From Ornatilinea apprima (GTDB taxonomy: Bacteria; Chloroflexota; Anaerolineae; Anaerolineales; Anaerolineaceae): DNA of 64,000 nt. The stretch lies in the NCBI RefSeq assembly GCF_001306115.1, contig NZ_LGCL01000002.1, positions 172,822-236,821 of the forward strand, given 5' to 3'. Positions within the stretch are counted from its first letter, which is position 1. Every line of letters begins with the position of its first letter. The notes under the pieces were generated by a model. The model was not told where the DNA came from. It was given only the letters and a program-made list of their open reading frames with translations, and made no database searches. This document shows positions 26,060 to 34,700 of the stretch, piece after piece. Position numbers and translations under genes: made by a program.

Positions 26060-28795
26060 TTATTTTAGCGCATTTTCTATATATGCAACAACCGATTGGA
26101 TAGCCTGCGGCAGTTTGCTCGCATCTTTTCCGCCTGCCTGCGCCAGCACAGGCCGCCCACCACCACTTCCACCAACAATTTCAGCCGCGGATTTCACCAG
26201 GTTGCCCGCGCTCAACCCACGCTTGACCAGATCATCCGTAACGGCCGCAATCAACATCGGTTTATCCTTAATCACACTTCCCAACAGCACAACGCCGGAT
26301 GAGTAGTGATCGCGGAAGCGATCGGTCATCTGCCGTAGGGTATCCGCGTCTGCGTCTTCAAGAATGGCGGCCACCACACTCACCCCTTTGACTGTCTGCG
26401 GTGCGTCCAAGTACTGCTTAAACTGCGCCGCAATTTGCTGCTGCCTATATTTGCCCACTTCCTTCTGCGACAGCTCATACTGTTTCAAGACAACCTGCGC
26501 TTTTTCGGGAACTTCGTCAATGCTAGCTTCCAGCAAAGTAGCAGTATACTTCAGGGCTTTCAACCGCTTGTGGACCAGTTCATACGCACCTTCACCAGTA
26601 ACCGCTTCGATACGGCGAATGCCGGCGGCGGCGCTCGATTCTGCGGTAATCAGGAACATGCCAATATCGCCCGTTTTTTCCACATGCGTACCGCCGCACA
26701 GTTCATAAGAAAAAGTACTGGTGTCTCCAATGGAAATGGTTCGAACGCGCTCACCGTATTTCTCGCCAAATAAGGCCATCGCCCCTTCTTGAAGGGCTTC
26801 ATCGAGAGATTTCCATACAATGCGCAGCGTGTGGTTTTCTTGAATGGCGGCGTTTACATCCGCCTCAATTTTTTCCAGTTGCTCAGCAGAAATCGCATCT
26901 GGGTGAGTAAAGTCAAAACGCAGCCGGTCTGGCGCAACCAGCGAACCGGCCTGGCGGGCATGATGACCCAACACTTTATGAAGCGCCGAATGCAGCAGGT
27001 GCGTAGCCGTGTGGTTGCGCATGATATTTCGCCGCCGGCGCACATCTACTGCCGCAAGGGCCATATCGCCAACTGTCACCTCGCCTTTAACCACCTTCCC
27101 TACATGCACCACAACACCAGCCGCTGGTCGGCGCACGTCTTCCACTTCTATTTCCCACGAACTGCCATCCAGTGAGGTGATTTTTCCAGTGTCATTGACC
27201 TGACCTCCAGATTCGATATAGAAAATGGAGCGCGGGAGAATAACGGAAACAGACTCGCCCACTTTTGCGGAAGGAACAACCGCACCATCTTTCACCAGCG
27301 CGAGTACTTCGCCCTCCATATTCAAATCGTGATAAGGGTCATAGGCAATTCCATCACTGGAAACTTTTCCGTTGGCCTGCAGCTCTTCAAAAACTTCACG
27401 GAACAAATCGGCATCTTCACCGCCCAGAGCACCCATCGCTTTTCCACCGCCAGAAGCGATCCGGTGTTCCTCCATCGCGGCGCGGAAACCGCTTTCATCC
27501 ACGTCCAAATTTTGCTCGCGCAAAATATCGCGGGTCAGCTCCAGCGGCAGTCCATGCGTGGCATAAAGCTCAAATGCCTCTTTGCCATCCAGAACATTTT
27601 CTTTGCGCGATTTCATGCCACCAACCAGTTCATTCAAATAGGTAAGGCCTGCTTCCACGGTCCGTTTGAACCGTTTCTCTTCGCGTGTCAGGCTGGAGAG
27701 AATGATCTCGCGGTTCTTAACCAGTTCCGGGTAGGCTTCGCCATACGTCTCAATCACTTTTTCGGCAACCTGGGCCAGGAATGGTTCATTCAACCCGATC
27801 TTGCTGCCAAACCGTGCCGCCCGGCGAATAATCATCCGGCAGATATAATTGCGACCCGTATTCCCCGGGATGACGCCATCCGCAATCAGGAAGGAAGCCG
27901 AGCGGCTGTGATCCGCAATGACCCGGTAGGGAGTAAGATTGGCAGCGCGTTCTTCAGCCGAATCCCCCGTTAACTCCATCACCTTGTCCATCGATGGAGA
28001 AAGAAGATCGGTCTCGTAGTTGGACTGCTTTCCCTGCAACACCGAAACGATCCGTTCAAAACCCATCCCTGTGTCGACATGGCGGGCCGGAAGTGGTTCC
28101 AATTCCGTTGGGCTCTTGCGGTTATACTGGATGAACACCAAGTTCCACAATTCCAGATAGCGCTTGCAATCACCATTAACCCGGCAAACGTGGTTGGGAT
28201 CATCTTTCTTATCGCAGTGTTGCGGTCCTAAATCAATATGGATTTCGCTGCATGGTCCGCATGGACCAGTATCCGCCATCTCCCAAAAATTGTCTTTTCG
28301 TCCGCTGAAAACAACATGGTCAGGCAGCATTCCTGGTTGGCTCAACCATACTTCTTTGGCCTCAGAATCATCCGGAATTTCTCCATACTCGTCTTTGAAA
28401 CAGGTGGCCCAGAGCAAGTTGCGATCAATCCCCCACACATTGGTCATTAAATCCCACGCCCAGGTAATAGCTTCCTTCTTATAATAATCGCCAAAAGACC
28501 AGTTTCCCAGCATTTCGAAGAAAGTATGGTGCGTATTATCGCGGCCCACGTCATCCAAATCGTTGTGTTTCCCGGCTACACGCATACATTTCTGCGAATT
28601 GACCGCCCGGCTATATGCGCGATGGTCCGTTCCCAGAAAAACATCTTTGAATTGCACCATACCGGCATTCGTAAACAACAGGGTAGCATCGCCCCCTGGA
28701 ACCAATGACGAAGAAGGCACAAAGGTGTGCCCTTGATTAACGAAATAATCGATAAAGGACTGTCGAATCTCAGCACCTGTCAATTTCTTCTCCAT
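26060..28795 (-). CDS. alaS: Alanine--tRNA ligase
   Basis: 911 residues. Class II synthetase core at the N-terminus (IRQSFIDYFVNQGHTFVPSSSLVPGGDATLLFTNAGM; GNWSFGDYYKKEAI; GMGFERI). The editing domain has the zinc motif HTATHLLH and CGGTH, and the C-terminal glycine-rich segment GGSGGGRPVLAQAGGKD belongs to C-Ala. It charges tRNA-Ala and clears mischarged Ser/Gly. It is slightly longer than E. coli AlaS (about 876). The start at 28795 has AGGAG before it; an in-frame extension to 28822 lacks such a site. Confidence 0.97.
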   Translation of the reverse strand: MEKKLTGAEIRQSFIDYFVNQGHTFVPSSSLVPGGDATLLFTNAGMVQFKDVFLGTDHRAYSRAVNSQKCMRVAGKHNDLDDVGRDNTHHTFFEMLGNWSFGDYYKKEAITWAWDLMTNVWGIDRNLLWATCFKDEYGEIPDDSEAKEVWLSQPGMLPDHVVFSGRKDNFWEMADTGPCGPCSEIHIDLGPQHCDKKDDPNHVCRVNGDCKRYLELWNLVFIQYNRKSPTELEPLPARHVDTGMGFERIVSVLQGKQSNYETDLLSPSMDKVMELTGDSAEERAANLTPYRVIADHSRSASFLIADGVIPGNTGRNYICRMIIRRAARFGSKIGLNEPFLAQVAEKVIETYGEAYPELVKNREIILSSLTREEKRFKRTVEAGLTYLNELVGGMKSRKENVLDGKEAFELYATHGLPLELTRDILREQNLDVDESGFRAAMEEHRIASGGGKAMGALGGEDADLFREVFEELQANGKVSSDGIAYDPYHDLNMEGEVLALVKDGAVVPSAKVGESVSVILPRSIFYIESGGQVNDTGKITSLDGSSWEIEVEDVRRPAAGVVVHVGKVVKGEVTVGDMALAAVDVRRRRNIMRNHTATHLLHSALHKVLGHHARQAGSLVAPDRLRFDFTHPDAISAEQLEKIEADVNAAIQENHTLRIVWKSLDEALQEGAMALFGEKYGERVRTISIGDTSTFSYELCGGTHVEKTGDIGMFLITAESSAAAGIRRIEAVTGEGAYELVHKRLKALKYTATLLEASIDEVPEKAQVVLKQYELSQKEVGKYRQQQIAAQFKQYLDAPQTVKGVSVVAAILEDADADTLRQMTDRFRDHYSSGVVLLGSVIKDKPMLIAAVTDDLVKRGLSAGNLVKSAAEIVGGSGGGRPVLAQAGGKDASKLPQAIQSVVAYIENALK

Positions 28796-28920
28796 CTTTT
28801 CTCCTGTTTTTGACCATTCCACATTGAAATATTAATAAACCTGTACAATTCCGCTGAAATAGAATTATAAGCGATCCATTCCTTACAATCAATAAACTCC
28901 TTTTGAATTTCAACTCGCTG

Positions 28921-28957
28921 AAAACAAAAAGAATGGGCGGTCTGCGCACCCGCCCAT
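28921..28957 (-). terminator. Terminator of the sigma-54/TPR-protease locus
   Basis: On the minus strand an 8-bp stem ATGGGCGG/CCGCCCAT (28957-28950 with 28940-28933) is followed by TTCTTTTTGTTTT. It ends the long minus-strand unit that starts at rpoN. Confidence 0.85.
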
Positions 28958-28987
28958 CGTATTCACCGCTTTTCTACTGAGAGGAAA

Positions 28988-31759
28988 TCAGCGCGAAACC
29001 GCCAGTTTAACCATCTTTCCATTCGGATCCAGAGTCACTCGCGCAAAATGATGGTGAACGTGATGCGCCACCGTTACCTGTTTCTTCATCGTTACCAATA
29101 CCTGTTCTTCACTTTGTTCGCTCTGAACCTTTGCCGCCGGGTCCGGGAATCGCTCTCCCTGCGAAGAAATTACCATCGGCACCTCTTGCCGCCGCACCTG
29201 AATTTCGGCATCCGACAAACCCGGCAGGTAATCTTCAACCACTTCCTTGACTTCCCGTAAAATTTCAACCGGCACAACTTTTTCGACGTGTGATTGGTCA
29301 CCATTATCCGAGACCGTCAAGACACTGACTTTCTCTTTGGATCGCGCGAAATTTTTCATATCGCCTTTTTGCCCATTGATGGTCGCCAGCGGATCTCCAT
29401 ACAGAACAAACGAAATCAAGGTCTTTTGGTCTTCTCCATCCAGGTATCCCTGACTTCGCTTCAACTGCTGTACCAGATCCACTTTCGCTCGCACCAGAGC
29501 CTCTCCTGCGGTTTTCCCCTCTTTCATATAGCGCCAGAAGAGATAAGCCAGCAGGTCCGCGCCAATCAACGGCGTAGTCACTGATCCATAAGCAATTCCC
29601 GTTGAGCCGACAAAGGCGTTACTGCCAATCGAGAGGAATTTCAGCGCGATGGACTTATCTTCGGTTTTTCCGGTTATGTGCGCGCCATAACAGGCTTCGG
29701 AAAAGACTACGCTGGGCGCGCGGCCGTTCTTCACCAGGTCGCGCGGGCAAAGCGCAATGGGGTAATCGGGACCGTTATAATTTTCAGAGACGTCTTTCTG
29801 GCCATACCACTCTGCGGTATCCTCCAACCCGTGAAGATTGTAATAACCAATTTGCGATTCAACCACCTTTTTCGCCTCAAAACTGCCTGAGAACTGTGGC
29901 GGTGAGACAAGTAGAGTTTTCCCATCGCCAACGGGACGGAACACAGCCATGGAAGACCGCCGCCATACTGACGCGGTATATCCAAAGGGCTGGCTGCGGG
30001 TGAGCATGGATTTCGGCTTGAATTTTGAAGCTGTTTCCAGCAAGGCCATGATCGGCTGAAGGAACATCTGCCACCAAGGAATTTCAGATGTCTGTTGCGC
30101 CTGCGCTTTCGTCAACCGCCGGATTTGGTCCAGCAGCATGCCGGCATCTGTGCCCGCTTCACCAACAAGCCGCCCCACCGGCCATTCGGGCACATAATAG
30201 TTTCCATCCACCGTCGCGTATGGATTATCGGAATACACTTCACGGTCCATGTCATCGGTTGGATTGGGCAGTTTGTGGAAAGGCACTACATCGGGCCCAC
30301 CCACAATTAGCAATGCGCCAATCATCGCGCCTTTTTTGCTTAGCGCCTGGTCCAGGTCAGCCAGCGCCAGTTTTAACTTCCATGGGTCAATCTCATCCAC
30401 CGCGGGAAGCCGAAGCTGGTTGGCGCTTTCAATATCATCCGGCATAAAGACCATCGCCCCCCATCCCGGCCGCTTTTTAATCGCGTCTTCCAGGCGCTTC
30501 ATTTCTTTTTCCAATACGATGCGGGTTTGTAAACCATATTTCTTTTCCAATCCCAGCTTGGAAGAAAAAATGACATACATCGGAAAGCGCGAGTCATTGC
30601 GCACCAATTCAGGTTTCTTAAACTTCTTGGCCAATTTTTCAAACGTCTCTTCAATCGGGTTAACGCGAACATTCTTTTCGGTGCGAGTTCGGGACGCTGA
30701 TTTTTTTGGCCCACCAGAACTGATAGGAGGCACGTCCTGCTTGTCGTATGCAGCCGTTTCAGGCTGGTCAAACGCCGTCCTCACCTGGGGCATCTCTACC
30801 AGGACTTCATCAGCCGGCTTGGGTTCCAATACCTCTTCAGGTTCGGCGTCGGATTGCGCAGCCTCATAAAGACTTTCCAGGGAGTCTGCAACAGTTTCTT
30901 CTGGCGCGAGAGCTTGCGATGTTTCTTCAACCAATAATGCCGCTGTCGCATGCGCGTCACCCTGCCCCAATTGGTTCCATCCTAATTGGCGGGCCACTTC
31001 CGGCGGCACCTGCAAATCAAATTTTATGCCAAAGGTTTCTGGCCACAAAGGACGGTACTTAAAATCACTGCCCCATAACCTTCTTGCCACCTGTGCGGCA
31101 GCATCCCGCGCAACCGATTCGTGCAGTAGATGGATGGCCTGCGAATCCTGGCCAAGTTCAATGAGTGCGTCTGCCAGAATGAGTTTTATTTGTAGGCACT
31201 CGGGCCAGCGTTTATGGTAAATCTTAGCCAAATTGACCGTCTCGGCATCATTATTCCGTTGATAGACCAGAGACAAATGCTGAATAGCGGGCAAAACCTC
31301 GCTGGGGTAGCGGGTGATCAATTCCACAATCTGTCTTTCTTTACCCATGCCATCTTCAATCAAGCCGCTCTCAGTAAAGAAAGAATCCATCTCCGCCCTG
31401 GTTGGATGGGAAAGACCATCCAAAGCGGCAAGGATTTCTTTTCTCTGCTGGCTAACACCCATTCCAGCCTGATCTCCGAGTTTGCATAGCGCGTCTTGCG
31501 CTTCGCAAAACTCAGGATCAACCTCAACCAGTCTCTCCAGAATTTTGATTGCCTGCTCTCTCTTTCCTTCACCACTCAACGCCTGGGCGAGCATACAACC
31601 AACTTCCAAATCACCCGAATAAGCGGATAACCATAGTAAAGAAGCCTGGCGGGCGAATCGATAGCTTTGCGTTGAAAGCGCGGTGCGCAACAATAAAAAC
31701 AAGCGCTCACGCGATATGGATTTCAAGGTCTGAGATGCTTTCATTTGTGGTTGCCTCAT
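28988..31759 (-). CDS. TPR protein with C25/caspase-like (clan CD) protease domain
   Basis: 923 residues, no signal peptide or membrane helix. Residues 1-250 are TPR-like helical pairs (EGKREQAIKILERLVEVDPEFCEAQDAL). An acidic, disordered linker runs about 270-385. The region about 390-790 resembles peptidase C25 (gingipain fold): LLIVGGPDVVPF, YYVPEWPVGRLVG, then a His-Gly motif YYNLHGLE (H643) and a Cys motif VFSEACYGAH (C690), the expected catalytic dyad of clan CD. The tail (800-923) holds a His cluster (AHHVHHHF). Known gingipains are secreted; this one should be cytosolic. It is the last gene after the giant TPR gene, with AGGAGG 13 nt before the ATG. Protease activity is inferred from motifs. 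Confidence 0.8.
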   Translation of the reverse strand: MRQPQMKASQTLKSISRERLFLLLRTALSTQSYRFARQASLLWLSAYSGDLEVGCMLAQALSGEGKREQAIKILERLVEVDPEFCEAQDALCKLGDQAGMGVSQQRKEILAALDGLSHPTRAEMDSFFTESGLIEDGMGKERQIVELITRYPSEVLPAIQHLSLVYQRNNDAETVNLAKIYHKRWPECLQIKLILADALIELGQDSQAIHLLHESVARDAAAQVARRLWGSDFKYRPLWPETFGIKFDLQVPPEVARQLGWNQLGQGDAHATAALLVEETSQALAPEETVADSLESLYEAAQSDAEPEEVLEPKPADEVLVEMPQVRTAFDQPETAAYDKQDVPPISSGGPKKSASRTRTEKNVRVNPIEETFEKLAKKFKKPELVRNDSRFPMYVIFSSKLGLEKKYGLQTRIVLEKEMKRLEDAIKKRPGWGAMVFMPDDIESANQLRLPAVDEIDPWKLKLALADLDQALSKKGAMIGALLIVGGPDVVPFHKLPNPTDDMDREVYSDNPYATVDGNYYVPEWPVGRLVGEAGTDAGMLLDQIRRLTKAQAQQTSEIPWWQMFLQPIMALLETASKFKPKSMLTRSQPFGYTASVWRRSSMAVFRPVGDGKTLLVSPPQFSGSFEAKKVVESQIGYYNLHGLEDTAEWYGQKDVSENYNGPDYPIALCPRDLVKNGRAPSVVFSEACYGAHITGKTEDKSIALKFLSIGSNAFVGSTGIAYGSVTTPLIGADLLAYLFWRYMKEGKTAGEALVRAKVDLVQQLKRSQGYLDGEDQKTLISFVLYGDPLATINGQKGDMKNFARSKEKVSVLTVSDNGDQSHVEKVVPVEILREVKEVVEDYLPGLSDAEIQVRRQEVPMVISSQGERFPDPAAKVQSEQSEEQVLVTMKKQVTVAHHVHHHFARVTLDPNGKMVKLAVSR

Positions 31760-31776
31760 AGGTTCTTGCTAACCTC

Positions 31777-34700
31777 CTAAGAATTATGCACAAGATTCAG
31801 TGCAACAATCGCGCCTAGTTGGCGGCGGATATTGACATTATCGGGAGACAATTCAGCGGCTTTGCGCAACATGATCTCCGCTTCAACATAATCTTTGCTT
31901 TCTCTCAAAATAAGCCCTGCGTTGAAGTACGGACGGAAATCATTGGGAGACACGCGTATGGCCTGTTGATATATTTGAATAGCCTTGCCATTTTCGCGGC
32001 GCTCCTGATACGTTTTCCCCAATTCTAAATACGCTTCGATCTCCTCATTATTCTGGCGGATCGCTTCGCTCAAGAATTGCACAGCCTGATCAAGCTGCCC
32101 GGAATTATGTTTCATTTTCCCTACCAACAAATTCAATCGCGACTGGCGAGGATCCAATTTCAAGGCTTCGATGGCTGTCTTTTCTGCGTTTTTCAAATCG
32201 CCAGTTTCCAACAAAAATTCCGCCTTCATTGCAATCACCTCAACATTCCTCGGCTCCCGTTCGATGATTTCATCCAGCAGAGGCAGCGCCACTGCAGCGC
32301 CATGGATGTTGCGAATGAGCCATGCACGCGCGTGCAGTGCCATGGTTGTTTGCTGTACCGCAGGCGAAGATTGTTCAATCACTTTCAAAGCCTTTTCATA
32401 ATCACCATTTTCCGTATGAATCTGGCTCAAAAATTGTGTAATTGGGAGAGAATTTTTCTCGAGAGAAAATGCTTGCACGCCAAAATTCAGAGCTAATTTC
32501 AAATTCTCGGATTCACGCGCGACTTGCGCGGCTAACAGACAGTACTCACCACTCCGCGGTTCGAGTTGAATCGCTTTTTGCGCGCAGCTCAATGCCTTTT
32601 CGAAATACCGCATTTGCAAAAATGCCCGCGCATAAAGCGCCCACAGTTGAGCCTGCCCGGCGTTCTTCTCTTGTATGGGATCCAGTACTTCCAATGCTTT
32701 TGAAGGCAGTTGCCGCCTCAGATACACCGCCGCTAGCGACATCCGGTAACCGGCATCATCTGGCTGGCAGCGCACCGCGCTCTGCCAGTGACGTAAAGCC
32801 AGTTCCATATCATCCATTTTTTCGGCCATTCGGGCTGCGCTCGCCTGCCATTTCGGCTCCTCAGGCCAAACGGATAACGCGCTCTGGAACGCGCTGAGAG
32901 CTAATTCTGGCTGGTCAGCGGCAGCATGCAATTCAGCTTTAGCCGCCATCAGGAGTGGATTCTCGGGTTCAGCCAGTAAGCGATTTTCAAGATGTTTCAA
33001 TCCAACTTCTGTGTTCTCTTCTAGGAAGCATAACGCCTGTTGGATCACTGTCCGGTATGTTTGGGGTAGTTTGACTGCAACTTGCAGCGCGCCCGCCTGG
33101 TTACCATGCCGCCGCAACAACGCCAGCAATAGAGATGCCCGCTCAAGGTTTACTAATTTAGAAACAGCCAGACCGACTGTCTCTGCGGATGGCTTGAACG
33201 CCGCTTCTGCCAACGCTTTCAGAAATTCAATCTGAGGACATTTTTCGGATTGCAAAAGAAGGTCGGCTGCCCGATCAAATGCGGCCGAATACGCGGCGTC
33301 GGGTAATGTGGTCACAGGCGCGTGATAATCACATCCAAGATCTTCATATAAACCACGGTCCTCAACAAGCGTAAGAATATGGTTGACCAGAATCTGCTGG
33401 CCTCCCAGGTGGGCTGGCAGTGATTCCAGGTATTCTTCGCACCACGCAATTGCCTGGCTCCACCGGTGATGATCAATTGCCGCCTGCGACATCCATAAAT
33501 ATGTGGTATCCAACAGCCGGAAGAGATTGGGCGTGTGACGAAGAACCCATTCAAAATCGGCTGATCCAGAAAAACCTTGTTCCAATCCCCTCACCGCGCT
33601 TAGGTACAGCCCTTCCGCGGTCTTCCACTCACCCCGTGAAACGAGAATGCGGGACTGGGCTGCCATCACCCGAGGAAATTCGGGACCAAAAGCCAATGCA
33701 GGCTGAAGGGAACGCGCGGCATCTTGATAATGGCCTTTTTCCAGTTCCATTTCAACTTTCGCGCACAGCAGCTCAACCCACCAGCGTCTTTCACTTTCAA
33801 CAATCTGGTCAAAGGAAAGGTCATTCACCATCTCATCGATCAATTCAACAGCCTTTTCAGTCTCCAGATGGCTGCGCCGCATTTCCACCAGCATCAACCG
33901 CGCGGTTGACCACCCCGGGTTCAGCGACAGGCACTGCTGCAAATAACCTTCACCAGAAACCTGGTCTCCAGCCGCAAGAAAGGCTTCTGCTTTCCGCAAG
34001 TATACATATTCAGGCAGCGTTATGGATCGAATGAAAACCTCGGGCAGGTGGTTAATCATCGCGTCTGCCGGCACTGCCAAAGCGGTTTGTGTTTCCACCA
34101 ATTTAGCCGCTTGTTCTAAACACGCCTCAGCCGCTTGATGGCGTTCCAGGCGGTTTAGTATGTCACACTCCAATACAAAGAACGGCGCTGATTCGGGCTC
34201 AAGTTCCGTACCAACCTGAATGTGCCCAAGCGCGGCTTTATCATAACCGGCCAGATACTCAAGGCATCCCAGAATGAAAAGTAAATCGGCGTCTTTCGAG
34301 TTGTCCAAAAGCACAGCTCGCTCCAGGCAGAAAGCCGCTTGCTGATAATCCTGAATTTGAAGGAACAAACTCGCTGCTCTCTTGAACCCGTCCAGATTCA
34401 CAGTCTCGTGGCTGAGCATCTGATTGAGCGTGCGCTTGGCTTCTTCCACCCTGCCCACTTCCACCTGTAAACCAGCCAGCTCGATCCAAAAATGGGATTT
34501 TTCTGGACGCAGTTCTGTGAGGCACTTCAATGTGTGGATTGCGGATTCATGATCTCCCAACATCAAGGCCATACGCGCAAACCAGATTAAAGTATCCGGG
34601 TCATTTGGGTTCATTTTCAAAACCCGGTTCGCTTCTTGCATGGCTTCTTTTGGCAAAACAGCTGCCCGGTACGCTTCGGCTAACAACTGAAGAATCCCGG

